This document shows, piece after piece, positions 1 through 7,016 of a stretch of 14,037 bases of DNA. The position numbers were made by a program, and so were the translations under genes. Numbering within the stretch: position 1 is the stretch's first letter; each line of letters starts with the position of its first letter. The stretch covers positions 1 to 14,037 of the forward strand of contig JBJTRI010000182.1 in the NCBI GenBank assembly GCA_046076045.1. The letters are read 5' to 3'. The notes beneath the pieces were generated by a model, which saw only the letters and a program-made list of their open reading frames with translations, did no database searches and was not told the origin of the DNA. Source of the DNA: JAIOPA01 sp046076045. Lineage in GTDB: Bacteria > Eisenbacteria > RBG-16-71-46.

Positions 1-111
1 GACCGCCGCCATCGCGTGTCGGCCGCACTCGAGAAGCTGGGCGGGCAGGTGGTGCCGTTCCAGTTCGAGTCGCGCGGCGTGCGGTCGTGGTCGGTGGCGC
101 ACGAGCGCTGA
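1..111 (+). CDS. C-terminal end of an unidentified protein (partial)
   Basis: Frame 1 is open from the first base to a TGA at 109-111 and encodes 36 residues, ending in SVAHER. The codon choice (G/C in the third position throughout) matches the genes that follow, and the next gene starts 4 bases after the stop, so this looks like the real end of an upstream operon member. The fragment has a short basic and amphipathic stretch (RRHRVSAALEKLGG) followed by a likely beta-strand (QVVPFQF). No family is recognisable from so short a tail, and no function is assigned. Confidence 0.6.
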   Translation, partial: DRRHRVSAALEKLGGQVVPFQFESRGVRSWSVAHER

Positions 112-115
112 CGCC

Positions 116-1282
116 GTGAGCACGCCCCCCGCCTCGTCCGCTGCGCGTCGCATCGCGCTCGTGGGCCCGGTGCACCCGTGGCGCGGGGGACTGGCGCAGT
201 ACCTGCAGTTGCTCGGTGAGACGCTGCAGGCGCACGCCGAGGTGCGCGCGGTCACGTTCACGCGGCAGTACCCGGACTTCCTGTTCCCGGGCACGAGCCA
301 GTTCGATCCCGAGGCGCCGCGCCCGACGTTCCCGACCGAGGCGATGCTCGACTCGATCGGGCCGTGGACCTGGCGCCGAGCCGCCGCGCACCTCGAGCGC
401 TTCGCGCCGGGCGCGGTGATCCTCAAGTGGTGGATGCCGTTCTTCGCACCCGCGTTCGCGTCGGCGGTGGGGCCGCTGCGCCGGCGCGGGACGCGGGTCG
501 TGCTGGTGTGCGACAACCTCGTGCCGCACGAGCCGCGCTTCTACGACCGCGCGTTCACGGACTGGATGATGCGCAACTCCGATGGCTACCTGGTGATGAG
601 CGACTCGGTCGAGCGCGACCTCGACCGGCTCAAGCCCGGCGCCCCGCGGCGCCGCGTCCCGCACCCGTTCTACGCCCAGTTCGACCGCGGCCGCCACACG
701 CGCGAGTCGGCGCGCGCCGCGCTCGGGCTGGAGGGCGACGTGGCGCTGTTCTTCGGCTACGTGCGCCACTACAAGGGCCTCGACACGCTGCTCACCGCGT
801 GGAAGCGCGTGCGCGCCGAACGCCCCGGCGCGACGCTGGTCGTGGCGGGCGAGTTCTACGAGCGCCCCGAGCCGTATCGCGAACTCGCGGCCGAGGTGGG
901 CGGCGTGCGCCTCGTGGACCGCTACATCCCCGACGACGAGGTCGAGGCGTTGTTCCGTGCGGCCGACGTCACCGTGCTGCCGTACCGCTCGGGCACGCAG
1001 AGCGGGGTGACGCACGTCGCCTACGCGCTCGGATCCCCGGTGGTGGCGACCACCGTCGGTGGCATCACCGAGACCGTGCGCGACGGCGAGACCGGACTCA
1101 CCTGTCCGCCCGAGGACCCCGAGGCACTCGCCCGCACGCTGGTGCGCTTCTTCGCCGAGGGGATGCGCGAACGCATGGCGGCGCCCATCGCGGCGCTGCG
1201 GGCCGAGCACTCGTGGGAGGCGCTCGCCCGCTCCACGGTGGACCTCGTCGGCGAATTGGCGCCGGGGCGGGGGTGGGCATGA
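116..1282 (+). CDS. Glycosyltransferase, GT4 family (GT-B fold)
   Basis: A 388-residue retaining-type glycosyltransferase, expected to act in the cytoplasm and transfer a sugar from a nucleotide-sugar donor to a growing lipid-linked glycan. The N-terminal half opens with a Rossmann strand and glycine loop (RIALVGPVHPWRGGLAQYL, about residues 12-30). The C-terminal donor-binding half has FFGYVRHYKGLDTLL, a strand ending VVAGEF, a VTVLPYRSGTQSGV segment (Q295-V298) and VVATTVGGITE ending at E319. The usual GT4 motif has a glutamate about eight residues before its partner; here the upstream position is in the Q-S-G-V context, a variant seen in a subgroup of GT4 enzymes. The GTG start at 116 is preferred because the next in-frame candidates would remove the first strand. 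No clear Shine-Dalgarno is visible; the gene starts 4 bases after the upstream stop. Its ATGA junction overlaps the next gene by 4 bases. Sugar specificity cannot be read from the sequence. Confidence 0.9.
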   Translation: MSTPPASSAARRIALVGPVHPWRGGLAQYLQLLGETLQAHAEVRAVTFTRQYPDFLFPGTSQFDPEAPRPTFPTEAMLDSIGPWTWRRAAAHLERFAPGAVILKWWMPFFAPAFASAVGPLRRRGTRVVLVCDNLVPHEPRFYDRAFTDWMMRNSDGYLVMSDSVERDLDRLKPGAPRRRVPHPFYAQFDRGRHTRESARAALGLEGDVALFFGYVRHYKGLDTLLTAWKRVRAERPGATLVVAGEFYERPEPYRELAAEVGGVRLVDRYIPDDEVEALFRAADVTVLPYRSGTQSGVTHVAYALGSPVVATTVGGITETVRDGETGLTCPPEDPEALARTLVRFFAEGMRERMAAPIAALRAEHSWEALARSTVDLVGELAPGRGWA

Positions 1283-2823
1283 GCCGCACCGCACGCCTGC
1301 TGGCGCTGGCCGCGTTCCTCACCTTCGCCCTCACCGGCGGCGGGCGCATCGTGGGCAGCGACGAGGTCACCATGTTCTCGCTCGCGCGTGCGCTGGCGCA
1401 CGGTGGGATCGAGGTGCCCGAGGGGGCGACGCTGCAGGGCCCCGACGGCCGCTTCTACACCAAGAACACCGCGGGGCAGGCGGTGCTCGCGCTGCCACTC
1501 GTGGTGTTGGGCGACGCCGCCGCCGCCACGGTCGGGTTCGCCGAGCCGCGCCGCGAACTCGCGGCGCGATTCGTCGCCAGCTTCTTCAACGCCGTGGTGG
1601 CTGCGCTCACGATCGCGCTCCTTTACGAGGGGCTGCGCCGGCTGCGCGTCGGGGTGGGCGCGGCGTTCGCGGCCGCGGCCCTGTTCGGGTTCACGACGCC
1701 GTTCTGGGTCTACGCCAAGAGCTTCATGGCCGAACCGCTCGAGGCACTCGGCCTGTTGCTCGCGCTCCTCGGCGCGGCACGTGCCGGTGCGGCGCCCGCG
1801 CCGCACGAGGGCCGCGCCGGCGAGCGCACCGCCGCGCTCGGGGCGTTCCTCGCCATCTCGGCCAAGCTCGGTATGGCGCCGCTCGTACTCGCCACGCTCG
1901 CGGCCGCCGGGCTGCGCCGGCCGCGCGCGTGGCTGCTGCCGCTCGGCGGTGTCGTGGCCGCCCTCGCGGGGCACGCGCTCTACAACGCAGCGCGCTTCGG
2001 CACGCCGTTCGAGACCGGATACGGCGCGCAGGCCTCGGCCTCGGCGTTCTCGACCCCGTTGCTGGTGGGCGTGTACGGCCTGCTGTTGTCGTCGGGCAAG
2101 GGCGTGGCGTGGTTCGCGCCGGCGATCCTGCTGGCGCCGTGGGGGCTCGCCGCCATGGTGCGCTCGCGCCAGCACTCCGACGCCGCCCGCCGCGGCGACG
2201 ACGTGCGTCGCGCCGGCTACGCCATCGTATTCGCGTGGGCGGTGGGCCTGCTCCTGTTCGGACGCTTCCAGCACTGGGGCGGCGACGGCTCGTGGGGGCC
2301 GCGCTACCTCGTGCCGCTGCTGCCGCTCGCGTTCGTCGCGGTGGGCTTCGCGCTCGACACGGTCACGCGCGTGCGGCGCCGTCTGGCGTGGGCGCTCGGC
2401 GCGATCGGTCTGGTGGTGACGCTGGGTGGGGTCGGCATCCACTTCGGGGCGCAGATGCGCGAGGTGGGCGACTACCCCTACACGCTGCCGCTCGAGCATC
2501 CGCGGTTCATGGAGTCGAGCCACTGGAACCCGCACCACAGTCCCATCGCCGGACACTGGCGCATGCTATCGCGCAACCTCGGCGCGCACGTGCGCGGCGA
2601 CTGGCCGCGTCTCGTGCAGGGGGGCGTGGTGGACCCGCGCACCGGCATCTCGGCCGACGAGCAGCGCACGCTGCTCTCGGCGGTCGACGTGTGGTGGCTC
2701 TACGCCGCGTACGCCGGGCTGCCGCGCACACCGCTCATGGCCGTCGCTCTCGTGCTCCTCGCCGCCTCGATCGCGGTGTGGGGGGCGGCGTGGCGCAGCG
2801 CGCGCCGGGAGGGGAGCGCGTGA
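1279..2823 (+). CDS. GT39-like (GT-C) polytopic membrane glycosyltransferase
   Basis: A 514-residue inner-membrane protein with many hydrophobic spans, of the ArnT/PMT-like class that transfers a sugar from a polyprenyl-phosphate carrier on the periplasmic side. After the first span (about residues 5-20) comes a periplasmic loop with an acidic pair, D28-E29 in GSDEVTMF, where GT39 enzymes carry a catalytic acid. A second loop follows, GRFYTKNTAGQAVLALPL (57-74), typical of this superfamily. A late loop has the G-D-G-S-W-G-P-R-Y-L signature (335-344), also common in GT39-like membrane proteins. A cytoplasmic Ala/Pro-rich linker lies around 174-195. The start is the ATG in the ATGA overlap with the upstream GT4; the open frame runs further upstream, but that part is a shadow of the GT4 gene. 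The last helix ends in a basic tail (WRSARREGSA). The substrate is unknown. It could be either a glycan-modifying or a protein-modifying enzyme. Confidence 0.82.
   Translation: MSRTARLLALAAFLTFALTGGGRIVGSDEVTMFSLARALAHGGIEVPEGATLQGPDGRFYTKNTAGQAVLALPLVVLGDAAAATVGFAEPRRELAARFVASFFNAVVAALTIALLYEGLRRLRVGVGAAFAAAALFGFTTPFWVYAKSFMAEPLEALGLLLALLGAARAGAAPAPHEGRAGERTAALGAFLAISAKLGMAPLVLATLAAAGLRRPRAWLLPLGGVVAALAGHALYNAARFGTPFETGYGAQASASAFSTPLLVGVYGLLLSSGKGVAWFAPAILLAPWGLAAMVRSRQHSDAARRGDDVRRAGYAIVFAWAVGLLLFGRFQHWGGDGSWGPRYLVPLLPLAFVAVGFALDTVTRVRRRLAWALGAIGLVVTLGGVGIHFGAQMREVGDYPYTLPLEHPRFMESSHWNPHHSPIAGHWRMLSRNLGAHVRGDWPRLVQGGVVDPRTGISADEQRTLLSAVDVWWLYAAYAGLPRTPLMAVALVLLAASIAVWGAAWRSARREGSA
2807..2816 (+). 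promoter_or_regulatory. Ribosome binding site for the GT2 gene
   Basis: The purine run GGGAGGGGAG contains GGAGG at 2808-2812, 7 bases before the GTG at 2820. It lies inside the end of the preceding membrane-protein gene and supports the GTG in the 4-base GTGA overlap as the true start. Confidence 0.65.
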
Positions 2824-3731
2824 GGACGCTCGCCATCGTGGTGCTGTCGTGGAACGGTTGCGCGCTCACCCGCGACACGCTCGCCTCGCTCGCGCGGTGC
2901 CGCGTGCCCGAGGGCTGGCGTGTGCATACGATGGTGGTGGACAACGCCTCGCACGACGGCTCGCCCGCGATGGTCGCGCTCCAGTTCCCCGACGTGGAAC
3001 TGCTCGCGCTGTCCGAGAACCGGCGATTCGCGGGCGGTTGCAATGCCGGCGTCGAGCGTGCGCTCGCGGCCGGGGCCGACGCGGTCATGCTGCTCAACAA
3101 CGACGTCGTCGCCGACCCCGACCTGCTCGTGAAGCTGGTGACCGCACTCGCCGAGGATCCGTCCGCGGGGGCCGCCGCACCGCTCATCTATCATGCGCCG
3201 CCCGGCGACCTGGTGTGGTACGCGGGCGGGCGCTGCATCCCCGCGCTCGCGCACAGCTCGCACCGCGGCCTGCGCACGCACGACCACGGGCGCTGGCGCG
3301 CGATCGAGCCCACGGGGTACCTCACGGGGTGCTGCCTGCTCGCGACCGCCGAGGCGTGGCGCCGCGTGGGCCTGCTCGACGAGCGCTACTTCATCTACGC
3401 CGAGGACGCCGACTGGAGCCTGCGCGCGCGCGCAGCCGGCTTTCGGCTACTGTTCGTGCCGACCGCGCGGCTCTGGCACCGCGTGAGCGCCAGTTCGGGA
3501 GGGGCGATGAACCCGTGGAAGGTGTACCAGCGCCTGCGCGCCAACCTGTCGCTGTGGAGCCGCCATGCGCGCGGTGCGGGCCGGCTCACCTGGCTGCCCG
3601 CCCTGCTCGCGCAGCAGGCGGCGTTCGCGCTGGTCATGCTGCTGCGCGGTCGCCCGGCCGCCGCGGCCGCGGTGCCGCGTGCGCTGCTCGATGCCGCGCT
3701 CGGGCGCGATCCGGCGGGGGTGCGCTCGTGA
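2820..3731 (+). CDS. Glycosyltransferase family 2, rhamnosyltransferase type (GT-A fold)
   Basis: A 303-residue inverting GT-A enzyme resembling WbbL-like rhamnosyltransferases, predicted to add a sugar to a lipid-linked oligosaccharide at the cytoplasmic face. Visible motifs are AIVVLSWNG (5-13), VVDNASHDGS (39-48), ENRRFAGGCNAG, the metal-binding LLNNDVV with N-N-D at 93-95 in place of a classic DxD, LTGCCLLATAEAWRRVGLLDE, and the catalytic-base region YAEDADWSLRARAAGF with E195-D196 and W199. It ends with a basic, partly hydrophobic tail (about 235-303) that may lie against the membrane. The GTG start overlaps the upstream stop (GTGA) and is backed by a good ribosome binding site. It overlaps the methyltransferase gene by the same 4-base arrangement. 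The fold and family are clear; the rhamnose specificity is only a family tendency. Confidence 0.92.
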   Translation: MRTLAIVVLSWNGCALTRDTLASLARCRVPEGWRVHTMVVDNASHDGSPAMVALQFPDVELLALSENRRFAGGCNAGVERALAAGADAVMLLNNDVVADPDLLVKLVTALAEDPSAGAAAPLIYHAPPGDLVWYAGGRCIPALAHSSHRGLRTHDHGRWRAIEPTGYLTGCCLLATAEAWRRVGLLDERYFIYAEDADWSLRARAAGFRLLFVPTARLWHRVSASSGGAMNPWKVYQRLRANLSLWSRHARGAGRLTWLPALLAQQAAFALVMLLRGRPAAAAAVPRALLDAALGRDPAGVRS

Positions 3732-4543
3732 GCCCGCTCGCCGCGCGCCCGGTGCGTGCCGCCGACGAACGCCCGGTGTTCCTGCGCGAGGTCATCGCCG
3801 CGCTGCCCGCGGGCGCACGCGTGCTCGATGCCGGTTGCGGCCCGGGCTCGTGGCCGTACGAGCTGCGCACCGACCTCGACATCACCGGTTTCGACATCAA
3901 GTTCCCGCCCGGACCGCCGCCCCGCAACGCCCGCACGCGCGTCTTCCGTGCCGACCTCGCGTGCCTGCCGGTGCGCGACGCGTCGTTCGACCTCACCGTC
4001 TGTCACTACGTGCTCGAGCACGTCACCGAGCTCGAGGCGTGCTGCGACGAACTCGTGCGCGTCACGCGGCCCGGTGGGCAGCTCTACCTGTCCGTGCCGC
4101 GCGCGGCCGCGTTCGACGACCGGCTCTACCGGTTCGCGGGACTGTTCGCGAAGTACGCGCTGTTCAAGTTCCGCAAGCGCGTCGAGCACCAGCAGTGCCT
4201 CGACTTCCATGGGGTGATCGACCGGTTCTACGCGCGCGGCATGCGCCTCACCGCCACGGTGCGGGTGCCGGCCGGCTTCAGCTGGATGAACGACCCTCGC
4301 ACCAAGCCGCTGCAGGGCGCGTTCACCGCCGCGCTGGCGTGGCTGCACCGCGTGACCGGGCTCGACCTCGCGCGCGACGCGAACTTCGTGCTCACGTTCG
4401 AGCGCGTGGGGGAGCGCGGCTTCCGCAAGGTGACGCACGTCTGCCGCGAGTGCGGTGAGCACGCGGTGGTCTCGGGTGCCGACGGCCCGACGTGGGACTG
4501 CCCCTACTGCGGGCGCCCGAACCCGTTCGGACGTCCCCGCTGA
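3728..4543 (+). CDS. Class I SAM-dependent methyltransferase with C-terminal zinc-ribbon-like tail
   Basis: A 271-residue protein with a Methyltransf_11-type Rossmann fold. Motif I is VLDAGCGPGSW (32-42). The acidic residue at the end of strand 2, which normally binds the ribose of SAM, is D56 in GFDIK. Motif II/III regions are RADLACLPVRDASFDLTVC and the post-motif VTRPGGQLYLSVPR. The last ~35 residues form a separate module with two CxxC pairs, C239-C242 and C258-C261, spaced like a zinc ribbon. The likely role is methylation of a sugar or lipid-linked glycan intermediate, inferred from the neighbouring glycosyltransferases. The GTG start lies in a GTGA overlap with the GT2 gene, which is favoured over any internal start because it places a normal lead-in before motif I. 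Ubiquinone-type methyltransferases share the core motifs, but the context argues against that role. Confidence 0.88.
   Translation: MSPLAARPVRAADERPVFLREVIAALPAGARVLDAGCGPGSWPYELRTDLDITGFDIKFPPGPPPRNARTRVFRADLACLPVRDASFDLTVCHYVLEHVTELEACCDELVRVTRPGGQLYLSVPRAAAFDDRLYRFAGLFAKYALFKFRKRVEHQQCLDFHGVIDRFYARGMRLTATVRVPAGFSWMNDPRTKPLQGAFTAALAWLHRVTGLDLARDANFVLTFERVGERGFRKVTHVCRECGEHAVVSGADGPTWDCPYCGRPNPFGRPR
4442..4510 (+). other. Four-cysteine zinc-ribbon-like segment of the methyltransferase
   Basis: The encoded pattern is CREC, then 15 residues, then CPYC, followed by GRPNPFGRPR and the stop. CxxC...CxxC knuckles of this size usually bind one zinc ion. Metal binding is inferred from the cysteine spacing alone. 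Confidence 0.7.
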
Positions 4544-4545
4544 GC

Positions 4546-5556
4546 ATGCGCGTCCTCCACGCCCCGTCCGAGATCGCGGGCCAGCCGAGCATCCTGGCGC
4601 GCGCGCTGCGCGACCTCGGCGTCGAGGCGTGGTCGTTGGCGACCAATCCCACGTTCGCCCAGTACCACCCCGATGAGCACCCGCCGCTCGACGCGCTGCC
4701 GCCGCTGCCGCGCTACCTCGGCTACGCCGGGTTGGTCGCGCGCCATGCCGCGCGCCACGACGTCTACCACTTCCACTTCGGCCGCACGCTCGTCCCGCCG
4801 CACAACCCGGACCTGCCGCTCTACCACGCGCTCGGCCGCAAGGTGGTGTTCCACTTCCACGGCTGCGACGTGCGCGACCGTGCGCACATGCTCGCCACGC
4901 ACCGCTGGTCCACGTGCACCGAGTGCGACCCGTTCTGCCGGCCCGACCGCCAGAAGCGCGTCCTCGCCTCAGCGCGCGCGCACGCCGACGCCACGCTCGT
5001 CTCGACGCCCGACCTGCTCGAGAGTGTGCCGGGAGCCGAGCAGTTGCACGTCGCCGCGTGGCTGCCCGACTACGTCCCGCGGCCGTTCCGCGAGACGCCG
5101 CGTCTCGTCCTGCACGCGCCCACCAACCGGCTCATCAAGGGCACCGCGTACGTCGAGGCGGCCTTCGAGCGTCTGCGCCCGCGCTTCCCGGGGGTCGAGT
5201 TCCGCACCGTCGAGCGCCTGCCGTGGCGCGAACTGCGCGACCTCATGGCCGAGTGCGACGTGCTCGTGGACCAGATGTTCATGGGCTGGTACGGCATGGT
5301 GGCGGTGGAGGCCATGGCGCTCGCGCGCCCGGCGCTCGCCTACCTGCGTCCCGACTTCGAGCCCCGTGCCGAGGGTTGCCCGCTCGTGCGCATCACCGTG
5401 GACTCGCTCGAGGCCGAGCTCGCGGGGTTGCTCCTCGACACCCCGCGGCGCCGCGCGCTGGGGGAGGCCGGACGGGCGTGGGTCGAGCGCACGCACGACG
5501 CGCGCGTGGTGGCGGGCCGACTGCTCGAACTGTACCGCCGGATCGGGGCGTCATGA
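4546..5556 (+). CDS. GT-B glycosyltransferase (GT4-like) with internal cysteine cluster
   Basis: A 336-residue predicted cytoplasmic glycosyltransferase. The N-terminal domain begins directly with a strand (MRVLHAPSEIAGQPSILARAL) and includes HFHFGRTL and VVFHFHGCDVR. The second domain starts around VLHAPTNRLIKGTAYVEAAF, and its donor site carries MGWYGMVAVEAMALARP with E255, the glutamate expected to contact the donor sugar or nucleotide. Between the domains sit four cysteines: C107 in HGCDVR, then C124, C127 and C131 in CTECDPFC. These could form a structural metal or disulfide site. The ATG at 4546, 2 bases after the previous stop, is chosen over an in-frame ATG inside the methyltransferase gene because it starts exactly at the first strand. 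No Shine-Dalgarno is evident, so coupling to the upstream gene is likely. It overlaps the flippase gene by 4 bases (ATGA). The sugar transferred is unknown. Confidence 0.85.
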   Translation: MRVLHAPSEIAGQPSILARALRDLGVEAWSLATNPTFAQYHPDEHPPLDALPPLPRYLGYAGLVARHAARHDVYHFHFGRTLVPPHNPDLPLYHALGRKVVFHFHGCDVRDRAHMLATHRWSTCTECDPFCRPDRQKRVLASARAHADATLVSTPDLLESVPGAEQLHVAAWLPDYVPRPFRETPRLVLHAPTNRLIKGTAYVEAAFERLRPRFPGVEFRTVERLPWRELRDLMAECDVLVDQMFMGWYGMVAVEAMALARPALAYLRPDFEPRAEGCPLVRITVDSLEAELAGLLLDTPRRRALGEAGRAWVERTHDARVVAGRLLELYRRIGAS

Positions 5557-6995
5557 GCCTGCGCGAATCGCTCCGACGGCTCTCGGGCGAGTCCCTGGTG
5601 TACGGACTGGGGCAGGTGAGCGGCCGCATCGTGAACCTGCTGCTCGTGCCCGTGCTCACGCGCGTGCTGCTGCGGCAGGAGTTCGGCGTCGCGGAACTCG
5701 TGACCGGCTACTCCGCGAGCGTGCTGCTCGTGCTCGTGCTCGGCATGGACGGCGCCCTCGCGCGCTTCTTCTACCAGCAGGCCGACACGCGCGCGCGTCT
5801 CGTCATGACGTCGTCGTCGTTCGTGTTCCGGTTCCTCACCGGCGGCACGCTCGCGCTCGTGCTCGCGCTCGCGGCCGAGCCGCTCGCGGTGCGCCTCATG
5901 GGGGACGCGGTGTACGCCAAGTACCTGCGGCTCGGCGCGCTCACGCTGCCGTTCACGCTGCTCGTGCTGTGGTGCAACGACGTGCTGCGCGTCACCTTCC
6001 AGCCGTGGAAGTTCGTCACGCTCAACGTCGCGCAGACCGTGCTCGTGGGCGGCACCACGATCGCACTCGTGGTGGGGCGCGACCTCGGGGTGGCGGGCGT
6101 GCTCTACGGCAAGCTCGCCGGCGACGCGATCGCCGCGCTGCTCGGCGTCGTGCTGTGCCGTCACCACATCCGCCCGCGCTTCGACGCCCGCGTGCTGCGC
6201 GCCATGTTGGGCTACGGCGTGCCGCTCGTGCCGGTCGCGTTCGCGTACGGCGTCGTGGGCTCGGTGGACCGGTGGGCACTGCAGCACTACGCCTCGCTCG
6301 AGGAGGTGGGGCTGTACGCGCTCGCGATCAAGTTCTTCGCCGTCGTGACCATGGCGGTCTCGGCGTTCCACCTCGCGTTCATGCCGTTCGCGTTCGCGCG
6401 CGCACAGGACCCCGAGGCCCCGCGCCTGTACGCCCGCGTGTTCGGGTTGTACGTCGCGATCGCCACGGCGTTCGCGCTCGTGGTGGGGCTTGCGGCCCCG
6501 CTCGGCATCCGCCTGCTCGCCACGCGCGACTACGACGCGGCCGCGCGTCCGGCGCTCTGGCTGGCCTTTGCCGCGGTCGCGCAGGGGGCCTATTATGTGG
6601 CCGCTCTGGGCCTCAACCTCGCGCTCCGCAACACGCTGCTGGGCCTCCCGGCCCTCGGCGCGGCGCTGCTCGCGGCGGGGGCGAACGTCGCCCTGGTCCC
6701 GCACCTCGGGGCCGAGGGGGCGGCGATCGCCACCTTCGCGGGCCATGCGGCGGCGGCCATGCTCACCTACGTGATCGCGCAGCGCGTCCACCCGTTGCCG
6801 TACCGGGGGGCCCGGCTCGCGGCGCTGTTCGCGGTGGGGGTGGCGCTCGGGGAGGTCACGGTGCGCTGGGCCCCGGACGGGGTCGCCGGCGGGGTGTGGC
6901 GCGCGGCCGCGGTCGCGGCGTTCGCCCTGACGGCATGGAAGAGTGACGTGTGGAAGGACCGAGGCGCGATCCGGCACCGGCCGGCCGCCTCCTGA
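5553..6995 (+). CDS. Wzx-type oligosaccharide flippase (MOP superfamily)
   Basis: A 480-residue, very hydrophobic protein with roughly 12-14 predicted spans, the size and layout of Wzx/polysaccharide biosynthesis proteins that flip undecaprenyl-linked oligosaccharides to the periplasm. The N-terminus is diagnostic: a short amphipathic lead (LRESLRRLSGESLVYG), then GQVSGRIVNLLLVPVLTRVL, then EFGVAELVTGYSASVLLVLVLGMDGALARFFYQ, which matches the family's first two helices and connecting loop. Mid-protein the segment GYGVPLVPVAFAYGVVGSVDRW is the usual mid-protein start of the second six-helix bundle, and the later segment EEVGLYALAIKF is typical too. The C-terminus ends in a basic soluble tail (KDRGAIRHRPAAS). 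The ATG overlaps the preceding stop (ATGA). Its place directly after the glycosyltransferases suggests it exports their product. Its lipid-linked substrate is not known. Confidence 0.9.
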   Translation: MSLRESLRRLSGESLVYGLGQVSGRIVNLLLVPVLTRVLLRQEFGVAELVTGYSASVLLVLVLGMDGALARFFYQQADTRARLVMTSSSFVFRFLTGGTLALVLALAAEPLAVRLMGDAVYAKYLRLGALTLPFTLLVLWCNDVLRVTFQPWKFVTLNVAQTVLVGGTTIALVVGRDLGVAGVLYGKLAGDAIAALLGVVLCRHHIRPRFDARVLRAMLGYGVPLVPVAFAYGVVGSVDRWALQHYASLEEVGLYALAIKFFAVVTMAVSAFHLAFMPFAFARAQDPEAPRLYARVFGLYVAIATAFALVVGLAAPLGIRLLATRDYDAAARPALWLAFAAVAQGAYYVAALGLNLALRNTLLGLPALGAALLAAGANVALVPHLGAEGAAIATFAGHAAAAMLTYVIAQRVHPLPYRGARLAALFAVGVALGEVTVRWAPDGVAGGVWRAAAVAAFALTAWKSDVWKDRGAIRHRPAAS

Positions 6996-6999
6996 TCCC

Positions 7000-7008
7000 A
7001 AGGAAAGG
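7000..7008 (+). promoter_or_regulatory. Ribosome binding site of the AsnB-type gene
   Basis: AAGGAAAGG lies in a 21-base gap, 8 bases before the ATG at 7017. Several junctions upstream rely on overlaps with weak or no purine boxes, so this gene probably initiates independently, perhaps at a higher rate. Confidence 0.7.
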
Positions 7009-7016
7009 CGGACACC

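Noticed and set aside
364..1278. Upstream extension of the GT39-like frame over the GT4 gene
   Set aside because: The extension is Arg/Ala-rich and meaningless; the protein starts at the ATG at 1279 with a normal first membrane span.
1021..2556. Minus-strand open frame of about 511 codons opposite the GT4 and GT39-like genes
   Set aside because: Same composition artefact: Arg/Glu/His-rich, no recognisable domain, opposite a membrane-protein gene whose motifs are clear.
6977..6986. CCGGCCGGCC palindrome near the end of the flippase gene as a terminator
   Set aside because: It is short, lies inside coding sequence and has no T-tract after it. Such palindromes are expected by chance at this GC content.
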